A stretch of 64,000 nucleotides of DNA from Polaribacter sp. L3A8 (GCF_009796785.1 NZ_CP047026.1:2204501-2268500); one strand, 5' to 3'. Counted from the first letter of the stretch, positions 1-8,630 are shown. A program made the numbers and translations. Notes: generated from the sequence alone by a model not told the origin.

Positions 1-1
1 G

Positions 2-1564
2 TATTTACCTTCTGTTTTTTTAAAACAATTAGCTAAAGAAGATTTTGCTTTTCTTCAAGAAAAATTACACAAATACACCGGTTTTTTTATTCAAAAAAGA
101 ATTATAAGAAAGTATCCAATAAACGCAGCTGCAAATGTGCTTGGTTATATTGGTGAAGTAAATGAAACTTTAGCAAAAGAAAACCCTTACTATCAACCTG
201 GAGAATTAATCGGTAAAGACGGAATTGAAAGACAATACGAAGATTACTTAAGAGGTAATAAAGGAAAAAAACTATTACAAAGAAACAATTTAAATAGAGT
301 TACCGGTTCTTATTTAAACGGTAAATACGATACATTACCACAAAACGGAAAAGATCTTACATTAACTATAGACATAGAACTACAACGCTATGCACAAAAA
401 TTAATGAAAGGTAAAAGAGGCGGAATAGTAGCTATAGAACCAGCTACCGGAGAAATTTTAGCTTTGGTAACAGCACCTTCTTACAACCCAAATATGTTAG
501 TTGGTAGAAAACGGTCTTTAAACTCTACACTCCTTTTTAACGACACAATAAGTAAACCGTCATATGACAGAGGATTGTTAGCTACTTATGCCCCAGGCTC
601 TCCTTTTAAAATGATGAATGCCTTAATTGGTCTTCAAGAAGGTGTTATTACAGAAGAGACAGGTTTTAAATGTTATCATGGTTTTAAGTACGGAAACAGA
701 GCAGGTGCTTTTATGGGATGTCATTGCGGAATTACAGGAAGACCGGTTAAACTAAAATCTGCTATTGCTAAATCTTGTAACACTTACTTTTCTAACACTT
801 ATAAAAGGATCGTAGAAAAAGACAATAAACCTTCAGAAGGATTAGATACTTGGAAAAAACACATTAGTAGTTTCGGTTTAGGTGATTATTTAGGATATGA
901 TTTACCCGCAGGAAGTCCAGGGTTAATTCCGAGTGGAAAATATTATGATGATATCTATAAATATCATTGGAATGGCTCTACAACCATATCTAACGCAATA
1001 GGACAAGGAGAAGTATTGACAACTCCTATACAATTAGCAAATTTTACAGCTGCAATTGCCAACAAAGGTTTTTTTTACACACCGCACGTATTAAAAGAGG
1101 TGAATAAAAAAGCCATAAAGGACTCTACTTACACCATCGCAAAACATACAACCATAGATAAAAAATATTTTATTCCTGTTATTGAAGCAATGCACGAAGT
1201 TTTTAAAACAGGTACGGGAAAATACAACCAAGTAAAAGGAATTGAAATTTGCGGAAAAACAGGTACTGCAGAAAACTTTATAAGAATTGATGGACAAAAA
1301 ATTCAGCTTCCAGATCATTCTATTCTCGTAGCATTTGCTCCAAAAGAAAACCCAAAAATTGCTTTAGCTATTTTTGTTGAAAACGGAGGTTATGGTTCTA
1401 CAATTGCTGCTCCTATTACTAGTTTACTAATCGAAAAATATTTGACTGGTAAAATTTCTAAAGCAGACAAATACAGAGAACAACGCATGTTAGACTTAAG
1501 TTTAGAAGATATTTATGCCAAAATAAATCAAAAACCAAAAGCCATTGCGTCAGGAACGAAATAA
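2..1564 (+). CDS. mrdA: Penicillin-binding protein 2 (3' part, truncated by window start)
   Basis: Peptidoglycan DD-transpeptidase of the elongation complex, anchored in the inner membrane with its catalytic domain in the periplasm. The reading frame is open from base 2, so the N-terminal membrane anchor and part of the dimerisation domain lie outside the window. Visible are a dimerisation-domain segment around NVLGYIGEVN, the catalytic SPFK motif (SxxK, bases 599-610), an SCN motif (SxN) and the KTG triad (bases 1256-1264) in CGKTGTAEN. It overlaps the start of rodA by 20 bases, the usual mrdA-rodA pairing. The first ATG at 137 is internal, not the true start. The family assignment is secure. 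Confidence 0.95.
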   Translation, partial: YLPSVFLKQLAKEDFAFLQEKLHKYTGFFIQKRIIRKYPINAAANVLGYIGEVNETLAKENPYYQPGELIGKDGIERQYEDYLRGNKGKKLLQRNNLNRVTGSYLNGKYDTLPQNGKDLTLTIDIELQRYAQKLMKGKRGGIVAIEPATGEILALVTAPSYNPNMLVGRKRSLNSTLLFNDTISKPSYDRGLLATYAPGSPFKMMNALIGLQEGVITEETGFKCYHGFKYGNRAGAFMGCHCGITGRPVKLKSAIAKSCNTYFSNTYKRIVEKDNKPSEGLDTWKKHISSFGLGDYLGYDLPAGSPGLIPSGKYYDDIYKYHWNGSTTISNAIGQGEVLTTPIQLANFTAAIANKGFFYTPHVLKEVNKKAIKDSTYTIAKHTTIDKKYFIPVIEAMHEVFKTGTGKYNQVKGIEICGKTGTAENFIRIDGQKIQLPDHSILVAFAPKENPKIALAIFVENGGYGSTIAAPITSLLIEKYLTGKISKADKYREQRMLDLSLEDIYAKINQKPKAIASGTK

Positions 1565-2825
1565 CATTTTTGCAGAAATCGATTGGATTTTAGTTTTTCT
1601 TTTCACCATACTTGTTGGTTTTGGGTGGATGAATATATATGCCGCATCAAAAACTGAAGAAAATCATCAGATATTAGATTTTTCAACAAAGTATGGAAAA
1701 CAAATTCTATGGATAATTTTAAGCGTACCGCTAATTGTTATTATACTTTTTTTTAACTCGAAATTTTACGAAAAATATTCTAGCATTTTCTACATAATCT
1801 CATTGATTATATTAATTCTTCTATTCCCACTAGGTAAAGAAATAAATGGTGCAAAATCTTGGTTTAGCTTTGGAGGTATGAGTTTACAACCTTCAGAGTT
1901 TGTAAAAGCTTTTACAGCGCTGGCAGTTGCAAAACTATTGAGTGATAGGCAGTATAATTTTAGGCTAATTAAAAATCAAATAAAGGCTTTTATAATTATT
2001 TTTACCCCTGCGGTTTTAATTACTTTACAACCAGATGCTGGTTCTGCTTTAATATATTTAGCCTTCTTTTTTGTTTTAAATAGAGAAGGTTTAACACTAA
2101 ACTATATCATATTTGGATCGTTATTTATCATAATTTTTATTTTAACAATTTTATTTGGATCTCTTTCTATTCTACTTTTCTTATTAATTATAATTACAAT
2201 TGCTGTTTTATATGCTATTTATAGAGGAGGGCAAAGGTTTCTTAGATTCAATTGGCATAAAGTTTTAGCAATATATCTGATTACTGTTCTTTTTATATTT
2301 GGAACCGACTTTTCTTACAATAATATCTTTAAACAACACCATAGAGATCGCTTTGAAGTACTACTGGGGTTAAAAACAGACAAAACTAATATAGGTTATA
2401 ATTCTTATCAATCTGAATTAACAATTAGTTCTGGAAGTTGGACTGGTAAAGGATATCTAAAAGGAGATATTACCAAAGGAGATTTTGTCCCAGAACAACA
2501 CACAGATTATATTTTTAGTACTGTTGGCGAAGAATGGGGTTTTTTAGGAAGTAGTCTTGTTATTATTTTATTTATGTTGATGATGTATAGAATAGTTTAC
2601 CTTGCAGAAACCCATAACAATAAATTTGGAAGAATATATGGGTATAGTGTTGCCTCTATTCTCTTTTTTCATGTTATTGTAAATATTGGGATGGTTATAG
2701 GCTTATTACCAACAGTTGGCATCCCTCTACCCTTTTTCAGCTATGGAGGTTCATCACTTTGGGGATTTACAATCTTACTATTTATCTTTATAAGGTTAGA
2801 TGCTCATAAAAACTATGATTGGTAA
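1545..2825 (+). CDS. rodA: Rod shape-determining protein RodA (SEDS glycosyltransferase)
   Basis: SEDS-family peptidoglycan glycosyltransferase that works with PBP2 in side-wall growth; polytopic inner-membrane protein of 426 residues with about ten hydrophobic segments. The signature PLPFFSYGGSSL near the C terminus is diagnostic of FtsW/RodA/SpoVE. The start is a TTG inside the end of mrdA: the only upstream in-frame sequence runs into a TAA at 1524, and no ATG gives a full-length N terminus (MRQERNNIFAEIDW matches the usual beginning). The overlap suggests translational coupling with mrdA. Confidence 0.95.
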   Translation: MRQERNNIFAEIDWILVFLFTILVGFGWMNIYAASKTEENHQILDFSTKYGKQILWIILSVPLIVIILFFNSKFYEKYSSIFYIISLIILILLFPLGKEINGAKSWFSFGGMSLQPSEFVKAFTALAVAKLLSDRQYNFRLIKNQIKAFIIIFTPAVLITLQPDAGSALIYLAFFFVLNREGLTLNYIIFGSLFIIIFILTILFGSLSILLFLLIIITIAVLYAIYRGGQRFLRFNWHKVLAIYLITVLFIFGTDFSYNNIFKQHHRDRFEVLLGLKTDKTNIGYNSYQSELTISSGSWTGKGYLKGDITKGDFVPEQHTDYIFSTVGEEWGFLGSSLVIILFMLMMYRIVYLAETHNNKFGRIYGYSVASILFFHVIVNIGMVIGLLPTVGIPLPFFSYGGSSLWGFTILLFIFIRLDAHKNYDW

Positions 2826-2941
2826 AAAAGAGATAACAGTTCAATTAACTAACTCAGTCTATTTAGGCCCTTCTTTAACCTTGTTAGCAAACTCTTAATC
2901 AATGGCTACTTTTCTACTCTCTAAGTGATACTTAAAGAATT

Positions 2942-3028
2942 ACAAAACATTAACATTAAAGCTTTTAAAGCACAGCTTAGAGATGCCAAAAACACAGAAC
3001 TCTTCCTTTTAGATTAACAGTAGTATTG
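2942..3028 (+). pseudogene. Remnant 3' end of a diverged ISAon1-type transposase
   Basis: Translates in part as NIKAFKAQLRDAKNTELFLF, which matches the C-terminal AKIKAFRAQFRGVRNVDFFL of the intact transposase ending at 8284. It therefore derives from a related but different element, and a stop interrupts it. Its right side is cut exactly where ISAon1 copy 1 begins. The preceding 2826-2941 shows no gene and is probably older debris of the same element (inference). Confidence 0.6.
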
Positions 3029-3094
3029 GATCAACACAAAAAGTTGTGGAGTAAATTAAAAAGCATGAACTTTACAGTCTAATAAATCTCTATT

Positions 3095-3445
3095 TTGGAC
3101 ACTTCAATTGAGCTTACAAAACTATTATTACCAGAAATTCTTGTTGACTACTTTAAACTAACGAAACACGAAGTTAAAAATGGAGAACTTCATTTTCATT
3201 TCACAGAATTAAATACAATTCCAGAAGAATTTAAAGCACTTAAATTAAGTTCTAAAGGTTTTTTTCCTGAAGCTACTATTCAAGATTTTCCAATTCGAGG
3301 TAAAAACGTTTTTCTACATGTTATTAGACGACGTTGGGTTGAGGAAAATTCTAAAAAAGTAGTTACAAGAGATTGGCAATTAGTAGCAAAAGGCACTAGA
3401 ATAACTAGTGAATTTGCTGCTTTTTTTAAAGATATCAGTCAGTAA
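3095..3445 (+). CDS. ISAon1-family transposase N-terminal region protein (copy 1)
   Basis: 116-residue first ORF of the element. It starts at TTG in DTSIELTKLLLPEIL (a stop lies just upstream) and probably carries the DNA-binding part of the transposase. It is nearly identical to the first ORF of copy 2. It ends just after a T7A3 run (AAFFKDISQ-stop), where the second ORF opens in the +1 frame. Because the second ORF of this copy is disrupted, no active transposase is expected from it. Confidence 0.75.
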   Translation: MDTSIELTKLLLPEILVDYFKLTKHEVKNGELHFHFTELNTIPEEFKALKLSSKGFFPEATIQDFPIRGKNVFLHVIRRRWVEENSKKVVTRDWQLVAKGTRITSEFAAFFKDISQ

Positions 3446-3679
3446 TAACGCCACTATCACTAGTACTGTAGCTAATTTCTACGGAGTAAATCCCAGAAGT
3501 TTACAAAGACAGTATAAGGATTATTTAAGTGATTTTAAAGCATGGGATCAACAGAAGCACGCAACAGACTGGTTATTGTTTGCAAAGAATTTAGGGACTC
3601 ACTTATCACTTGATGAAACTGCCTTTTCTTGTTTTGACCCCTATAAAACAAGAGTAATCTTTTAAATTTCGATTATTGG

Positions 3680-4525
3680 TTAAGCGGTTAACTTTTTCAT
3701 TCTAATAAGATGTTCATCTGCATTCCATTTTTCCATTGGTGTTATACGTCCTAACAAGCCGTGAAGTCTTCTATTATTATAAAATTTCACGAAGCGTTTT
3801 AGTATTTGCTCTATTTCTCCAAAATATTGGTAGTCCCACCTATTAAAGACTTCTTTTTTCAATATTCCATGATAGGCTTCTATATGTGCATTCTCTTCTG
3901 GGGTTGCTACGTGTGTAAATTCTTGTTGCACTCCAATGAGACCTAAATATTCACGTACTTTTTTTGCTATAAACTGGCTTCCATTATCACTTCTAATGAC
4001 CACGTTTTGAGGGTAGTCATAATTTTCAAACAACTCAGAAAGTAGCGCTATAACGTGATTTTGTTTAATAGTAAAAGAAAAATAGTCTTTTAATATTCTT
4101 CGAGTGTGAACGTCAATAACTGATAGTAAATAAGCATTCTTTCCTACACTTGGTATCCAAACCATCTTTATATCCATCTCCAGGCATTCTAAAGGTCTAG
4201 AAGTTTGCACCTTTCTAAACTTTACAAACTTGCGTCCAGAACCACTTCTATCTATCCTATTATCAAGTTTCAACAAGCCTTCTTCCTTCATAATTCTATA
4301 CAACTTTTTATGATTGATAGTGTAACCATCTCTAGTTAAATAGCTGGTCATTAATCGATAACCACAATCTATAAACTCGTGCTTTAAAATCTCTTTTATA
4401 GACACAACTACAGCGTCTTGTAATACAAAACCTTTAGTCTTGTGGAAAGTCTCTTTAGATGGCTTATTTCCTTTTTTACCGCCACTAGGTTCTCTATAAT
4501 AGCTACTCGATACAATACCAACCAT
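3680..4525 (-). CDS. IS3-family transposase OrfB (DDE integrase domain)
   Basis: 281 residues. An HTH_21-like segment (YRLMTSYLTRDGYTINHKKLYRIM, part) is followed by an rve integrase core with the catalytic acids visible in LEMDIKMVW (D), VIRSDNGSQF (D) and PEENAHIEAYHGILKKE (E). The frame is open about 60 bases upstream of the ATG, back to the A8 run at the end of orfA, so the working protein is probably an OrfA-OrfB fusion made by frameshifting. The join needs a +1 (or -2) change of frame. Confidence 0.9.
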   Translation of the reverse strand: MVGIVSSSYYREPSGGKKGNKPSKETFHKTKGFVLQDAVVVSIKEILKHEFIDCGYRLMTSYLTRDGYTINHKKLYRIMKEEGLLKLDNRIDRSGSGRKFVKFRKVQTSRPLECLEMDIKMVWIPSVGKNAYLLSVIDVHTRRILKDYFSFTIKQNHVIALLSELFENYDYPQNVVIRSDNGSQFIAKKVREYLGLIGVQQEFTHVATPEENAHIEAYHGILKKEVFNRWDYQYFGEIEQILKRFVKFYNNRRLHGLLGRITPMEKWNADEHLIRMKKLTA

Positions 4526-4559
4526 CTTTATAATCTTAGCCTTAGAGATTTTATGTTTG

Positions 4560-4886
4560 TTATAAATAGTGTCTACTAGATCTTTCTTGGATCGGACGTC
4601 CCAAACTTTTTTTTAAAAGCTCACGTTGCACTTCAAGCTCGATTTCTCTATCACTCAGCAATTTTCGTAACACTCGATTCTCTTCTTCAGCTGCTTTAAG
4701 TTCTTTACTTTTAGTGTCATAGGTAACTTTTAAACCTGCTTCTCCTTTGTGCTCAAACTTCTTTTTCCAACTATAGAAAGTGCCAGTACTTACGCTGTAT
4801 TTTCGGCAGGCCTCAACGATACCTATTTCTTCGGAAACAGATAGTATTTCTAACTTCTGTTCTAAAGTCCATTTCTTGTATTTCAT
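4560..4886 (-). CDS. IS3-family transposase OrfA (helix-turn-helix)
   Basis: 108 residues: an HTH_Tnp_1 domain (WTLEQKLEILS...VSTGTFYSWKKKF, about residues 6-45) followed by a leucine-zipper-like helix (EEENRVLRKLLSDREIELE). It binds the element's terminal repeats. Near its end is an A8 run (ELLKKS codons), the probable frameshift site leading into OrfB. Confidence 0.88.
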   Translation of the reverse strand: MKYKKWTLEQKLEILSVSEEIGIVEACRKYSVSTGTFYSWKKKFEHKGEAGLKVTYDTKSKELKAAEEENRVLRKLLSDREIELEVQRELLKKSLGRPIQERSSRHYL

Positions 4887-5839
4887 ATCTCAAATATATT
4901 AGTTTTGAAATTTAAAATATCACTCCGAACTTATTGGGGGCTAAAATATTTCTAACGGTGATTTATATACCATAATAACAAATAAATTAGCTAAAGGAAA
5001 GAAAGGCGCAATAGTAGCCATGATCAAAGGAACTAAAGCTGAAGTTGTCATAAAAATACTTCATAAAATTCCTTTAAAACATAGGAAGAAAGTCATGGAA
5101 GTAACCTTGGATATGGCAGGAAATATGGGGCTTATAGTCAAGAAATCCTTTCCAAACGCTGCCTTAGTAATAGATCGTTTTCATGTGCAAAAATTAGCAT
5201 TAGATGCACTGCAAGAAATAAGAATTAAACATCGGTGGGAAGCGATTGATGTTGAGAATGATGCCATTGAAAACGCCAGAAGTAAATCTTTAAAATACAC
5301 CCAAAAACTATTACCAAATGGAGATACACTCAAACAACTATTAGCTAGAAGCAGATATCTATTATATAAATCAAGTAGTAAATGGACTAAAAATCAATCT
5401 ATAAGAGCAGAAATATTGTTTGAAAAATATCCTGATATAGAGAAAGCATACAAGTTATGTCAAAATCTATCTTGGATATTCAATAACACTACAGACAAAA
5501 CATCAGCACTTATAAGACTTGCTAAATGGGATGAAAAAGTAAGACAGGCACACTTTAAAAGCTTCAACACTATAGCTAGAACGATGTCGATACATTATAA
5601 AAACATCTTAAACTATTTTGATAATCGAAGTACGAATGCATCAGCAGAATCATTCAATGCTAAAATTAAAGCCTTTAGAGCACAGTTTAGAGGCGTCAGA
5701 AATGTGGATTTTTTCTTATATAGACTTACTACTATTTTTGCGTAATTCTTAAATCCCACAACTTTTTGACTTGATCTCCCTTAACCCCGTTTGATTTATA
5801 AATAAACCTTTGTTGGTTTAATTTAAATTTAAAGCAAAA

Positions 5840-5867
5840 AAAACTCTGAATATAAATTCAGAGTTTT
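5840..5867 (-). terminator. Rho-independent terminator of rpsT
   Basis: A 12-bp stem AAAACTCTGAAT/ATTCAGAGTTTT with a short loop; read on the minus strand it is followed by a T run. It lies 21 bases past the rpsT stop. Confidence 0.8.
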
Positions 5868-5888
5868 AAATTTTAAACTAATAAAATC

Positions 5889-6140
5889 TTACATTGCAGC
5901 AACGTGCTTTGTTAATTTTGATTTTAAATTAGCCGCTTTATTTTTATGGATAATGTTATTCTTAGCTAACTTATCTAACATAGAAATAACCTTACCTAAT
6001 TTAGTTTGTGCATCTGTTTTATCTTCTGCAATACGTAAATCTCTAACAGCATTACGAGTTGTTTTATGCTGATATTTGTTACGTAACCTTTTAGCTTCGT
6101 TACTTCTAATTCTCTTTAATGCTGACTGATGATTTGCCAT
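5889..6140 (-). CDS. rpsT: 30S ribosomal protein S20
   Basis: 83-residue basic protein (MANHQSALKRIRSNEAKRL...) that binds 16S rRNA during early assembly of the small subunit. It has the family's usual length, the conserved SALKRIR and KNNIIHKNKAAN segments, and a predicted all-helical make-up. It lies 38 bases after tRNA-Glu on the same strand, so it is probably cotranscribed from the promoter at 6283-6312, and it has its own terminator. Confidence 0.97.
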   Translation of the reverse strand: MANHQSALKRIRSNEAKRLRNKYQHKTTRNAVRDLRIAEDKTDAQTKLGKVISMLDKLAKNNIIHKNKAANLKSKLTKHVAAM

Positions 6141-6178
6141 AATTCTTAATTTATTTAGTTTTTTATATTAAAACTTTG

Positions 6179-6250
6179 TAGTCCGTACGGGAATCGAACC
6201 CGTGTTACATGGATGAAAACCATGCGTCCTAACCCCTAGACGAACGGACC
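6179..6250 (-). tRNA. tRNA-Glu (anticodon TTC)
   Basis: On the minus strand the gene starts GGTCCGTTCGTCTAGG; the acceptor arm GGTCCGT pairs with ACGGACT (first pair G-U), the anticodon loop is TTTTCAT in a CATGG/CCATG stem, and the T arm is ACGGG-TTCGATT-CCCGT. CCA is not encoded. Confidence 0.95.
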
Positions 6251-6282
6251 ATAACAATTAATATATGATTTAATTGCGGGTG

Positions 6283-6312
6283 CAAATATACAAAGTTTTT
6301 TAATTCCTGCAA
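6283..6312 (-). promoter_or_regulatory. Bacteroidota-type promoter of tRNA-Glu (and rpsT)
   Basis: On the minus strand: TTG (6312-6310), 19 bases, then TATATTTG (6290-6283), matching the -33/-7 consensus TTTG-N19-TAnnTTTG. It is about 32 bases upstream of the mature tRNA. Confidence 0.75.
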
Positions 6313-6891
6313 GGAAACTTAAAAAAACATAACTATTTTATTTAAAATAATTAATTAAGAGTCAAAAAACTAGTGTTTAAAAAACAGATTACCCTACCTT
6401 TAGTTAAATATTACACACCTATTCAACTCAAATTAAAAGCATTACAACAACACTCCCTTTCTCTACCTCTAGGTTTCCCCATAAAACCTTTAAACGGTGA
6501 TTATAATGAATGCATTGCTAGAAATGGAATTTAAATAAAAAACCATTAGTTACCCTAATTCCTTATGTTACTAATTATAAATCTCTTGTAATGAGATACC
6601 CGTAGATTTGTCAATACGTATGCCTCATATTATAAAGACAATTATTTTAGCATTGTTTAGAATAAGTATTCAATCGTAATATAAAGAAAGCTGCCTTTGG
6701 GGATAAACTTGCATCTATTAAATAATAAAAAGATTATTTTGCCCCCTATAAATCATGAAATACAATTCCTTTAATTTCGTTTTTATTAAATCAAAATAAG
6801 TAACAAGTATTTCGGCAAACATTAAATTAGTAATGACTAAAAACATATCTAAAGATATTAAAGAAATGAATCAAAAATCTTCATTTCTTTG
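6313..6891. other. Gene-poor stretch between tRNA-Glu and ISAon1 copy 2
   Basis: No convincing gene. A 53-codon frame (GTG 6373 to stop 6534, including LPLGFPIKPLNGDYNECIA) could be a gene fragment, but I do not recognise it. A perfect 11-bp inverted repeat AAAGAAATGAA/TTCATTTCTTT (6860-6890) directly abuts the IS left end. Confidence 0.5.
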
Positions 6892-6957
6892 GATCAACAC
6901 AAAAAGTTGTGGAGTAAATTAAAAAGCATGAACTTTGCTTTCTAATAAACCTCTATT

Positions 6958-7308
6958 TTGGATACTTCAATTGAATTAACAAAACTATTATTACCAGAAA
7001 TTCTTGTTGACTACTTTAAACTAACGAAACACGAAGTTAAAAATGGAGAACTTCATTTTCATTTCACAGAATTAAATACAATTCCAGAAGAATTTAAAGC
7101 ACTTAAATTAAGTTCTAAAGGTTTTTTTCCTGAAGCTACTATTCAAGATTTTCCAATTCGAGGTAAAAACGTTTTTCTACATGTTATTAGACGACGTTGG
7201 GTTGAGGAAAATTCTAAAAAAGTAGTTACAAGAGATTGGCAATTAGTAGCAAAAGGCACTAGAATAACTAGTGAATTTGCTGCTTTTTTAAAAGATATCA
7301 GTCAGTAA
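6958..7308 (+). CDS. ISAon1-family transposase N-terminal region protein (copy 2)
   Basis: 116-residue first ORF (DTSIELTKLLLPEILVDYF...), TTG start with an in-frame TAA twelve bases upstream. Its end (AAFLKDISQ-stop) lies just past a T6A4 run at 7284-7293, the likely site where a change of frame gives the full transposase. It probably contacts the terminal repeats (inference from position, not from a recognised motif). Confidence 0.8.
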   Translation: MDTSIELTKLLLPEILVDYFKLTKHEVKNGELHFHFTELNTIPEEFKALKLSSKGFFPEATIQDFPIRGKNVFLHVIRRRWVEENSKKVVTRDWQLVAKGTRITSEFAAFLKDISQ

Positions 7309-8284
7309 TAACGCCACTAGCACTAGTACTGTAGCTAATTTCTACGGAGTAAATCCCAAAAGTTTACAAAGACAGTATAAGGATTATTTAAGTGATTTTA
7401 AAGCATGGGATCAACAGAAGCACGCAACAGACTGGTTATTGTTTGCAAAGAATTTAGGTACTCACTTATCACTTGATGAAACTGCCTTTTCTAACGGTGA
7501 TTTATATACCATAATAACAAATAAATTAGCTAAAGGAAAGAAAGGCGCAATAGTAGCCATGATCAAAGGAACTAAAGCTGAAGTTGTCATAAAAATACTT
7601 CATAAAATTCCTTTAAAACATAGGAAGAAAGTCATGGAAGTAACCTTGGATATGGCAGGAAATATGGGGCTTATAGTCAAGAAATTCTTTCCAAACGCTG
7701 CCTTAGTAATAGATCGTTTTCATGTGCAAAAATTAGCATTAGATGCACTGCAAGAAATAAGAATTAAACATCGGTGGGAAGCGATTGATGTTGAGAATGA
7801 TGCCATTGAAAACGCCAGAAGTAAATCTTTAAAATACACCCAAAAACTATTACCAAATGGAGATACACTCAAACAACTATTAGCTAGAAGCAGATATCTA
7901 TTATATAAATCAAGTAGTAAATGGACTAAAAATCAATCTATAAGAGCAGAAATACTGTTTGAAAAATATCCGGATATAGAGAAAGCATACAAGTTATGTC
8001 AAAATCTATCTTGGATATTCAATAACACTACAGACAAAACATCAGCACTTATAAGACTTGCTAAATGGGATGAAAAAGTAAGGCAGGCACAGTTTAAAAG
8101 CTTCAATACAATAGCCAGAACGATGTCAATACATTATAAAAACATCTTAAACTATTTTGATAATCGAAGTACGAATGCATCAGCAGAATCATTCAATGCT
8201 AAAATTAAAGCCTTTAGAGCACAGTTTAGAGGCGTCAGAAATGTGGATTTTTTCTTATATAGACTTACTACTATTTTTGCGTAA
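7292..8284 (+). CDS. ISAon1-family transposase, catalytic region (ISL3-like DDE)
   Basis: Open in the +1 frame relative to the first ORF from just after a TAA at 7289. There is no good start before a TTG at 7439, and the conserved segment GVNPKSLQRQYKDYLSDFKAW lies upstream of that TTG, so expression by frameshift or transcript slippage is likely. The DDE core is visible: LDMAGNMG (D), VIDRFHVQKLA (D) and SAESFNAKIKAF (E). About 331 residues with no internal stops; the only intact copy in the window. Confidence 0.85.
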   Translation, partial: KISVSNNATSTSTVANFYGVNPKSLQRQYKDYLSDFKAWDQQKHATDWLLFAKNLGTHLSLDETAFSNGDLYTIITNKLAKGKKGAIVAMIKGTKAEVVIKILHKIPLKHRKKVMEVTLDMAGNMGLIVKKFFPNAALVIDRFHVQKLALDALQEIRIKHRWEAIDVENDAIENARSKSLKYTQKLLPNGDTLKQLLARSRYLLYKSSSKWTKNQSIRAEILFEKYPDIEKAYKLCQNLSWIFNNTTDKTSALIRLAKWDEKVRQAQFKSFNTIARTMSIHYKNILNYFDNRSTNASAESFNAKIKAFRAQFRGVRNVDFFLYRLTTIFA

Positions 8285-8356
8285 TTCTTAAATCCCACAA
8301 CTTTTTGACTTGATCCTATAAAACCTTATCAATTTATTTTTTTGAAAAATTAGAAC

Positions 8357-8393
8357 AAAAAAAAAGTCTCATCAATTAAGATAAGACTTTTTT
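8357..8393 (-). terminator. Terminator of tRNA-Asn (copy A)
   Basis: On the minus strand, AAAAAAGTCTTATC pairs with GATGAGACTTTTTT around an AATTA-type loop and ends in a T run, directly downstream of the tRNA. Confidence 0.8.
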
Positions 8394-8394
8394 G

Positions 8395-8468
8395 CTCCCT
8401 CTCAAGGACTCGAACCTTGGACCCTCTGATTAACAGTCAGATGCTCTAACCAACTGAGCTAAGAAGGA
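8395..8468 (-). tRNA. tRNA-Asn (anticodon GTT), copy A
   Basis: On the minus strand TCCTTCT pairs with AGAGGGA (acceptor, one U-G), the D arm is GCTC/GAGC, the anticodon stem TCTGA/TCAGA carries CTGTTAA (GTT), and the T arm is CAAGG-TTCGAGT-CCTTG. Identical to the gene at 11507-11580. Confidence 0.95.
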
Positions 8469-8499
8469 GTTTGCTTCGCATAATTGCGATTAGCGAGTG

Positions 8500-8530
8500 C
8501 AAATATACATCTTTTTATTACTTGTGCAAA
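8500..8530 (-). promoter_or_regulatory. Promoter of tRNA-Asn (copy A)
   Basis: Minus strand: TTTG (8530-8527), 19 bases, TATATTTG (8507-8500). A perfect match to the Bacteroidota -33/-7 consensus, about 31 bases before the tRNA. Confidence 0.8.
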
Positions 8531-8630
8531 CATTTTAAAAAAAATTGAAAAAAATATTTTATTATTCATCAACACTAAGAACAGATTGCTCGTAACATTC
8601 TTTTGTAACTTATAAAACGGCTATAATTCG

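Larger units (their letters stand above)
3630..4948 (-). mobile_element. IS3-family insertion sequence (about 1.32 kb)
   Basis: Inserted inside ISAon1 copy 1. The flanking TTTCT at 3625-3629 and again at 4949-4953 is a 5-bp target-site duplication. The ends are imperfect inverted repeats of the IS3 type (TGTTTTGACCCCTATAAA against TATTTTAGCCCCCAATAAG). Two overlapping-type ORFs, orfA and orfB, lie on the minus strand. Both genes look intact, so the element may be functional. Confidence 0.88.
3446..5745 (+). pseudogene. ISAon1-family transposase, catalytic part, split by an IS3 insertion (copy 1)
   Basis: The catalytic ORF reads from about 3430 through GVNPRSLQRQYKDYLSDF to LDETAFS, is cut at 3629 by the IS3 element, and resumes at 4954 with NGDLYTIITNKLAKGKKG to the stop at 5745. 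The DDE residues expected in LDMAGNMG, VIDRFHVQ and SAESFNAKIK are all present downstream. The remainder is nearly identical to copy 2, so the IS3 insertion is recent relative to the spread of the copies. Confidence 0.85.
3029..5776 (+). mobile_element. ISAon1-type insertion sequence, copy 1, interrupted by an IS3-family element
   Basis: The left end (GATCAACACAAAAAGTTGTG at 3029) and the right end (complement GATCAAGTCAAAAAGTTGTG, ending at 5776) are imperfect inverted repeats with two differences in 20 bases. Removing the nested IS3 (3630-4948) and one TTTCT repeat leaves an element of about 1.42 kb, the size of copy 2. No target duplication is visible: the left flank is a related IS remnant and the right flank reads TCCCTTAA. 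The family name comes from recalled database annotation of similar proteins; the transposase has an ISL3-like DDE domain. Confidence 0.85.
6892..8315 (+). mobile_element. ISAon1-type insertion sequence, copy 2 (intact)
   Basis: 1424-bp element with both ends present (GATCAACACAAAAAGTTGTG; right end complementary to GATCAAGTCAAAAAGTTGTG). It encodes two ORFs in different frames with no lesions seen. It is the best reference copy in the window. No target duplication: the left flank is TTTCTTTG and the right flank CTATAAAA, consistent with recombination since insertion (inference). Confidence 0.88.
8316..8562. repeat. 247-bp direct repeat, copy A (tRNA-Asn locus)
   Basis: Appears the same, base for base, as 11428-11674 on reading both. 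It starts at the right end of ISAon1 copy 2 and contains the tRNA-Asn terminator, gene and promoter. The two copies diverge immediately after ATATTTTAT. Confidence 0.9.

Noticed and set aside
6373..6534. 53-codon frame as a small gene
   Set aside because: GTG start, no promoter or ribosome-binding signal, no recognised family; left only as a possible fragment.
8621..8630. CTATAA before copy 3 and after copies 2 and 4 as an 8-bp target duplication
   Set aside because: Only six bases match and they do not abut the left IS end, so chance in A/T-rich DNA is likely.
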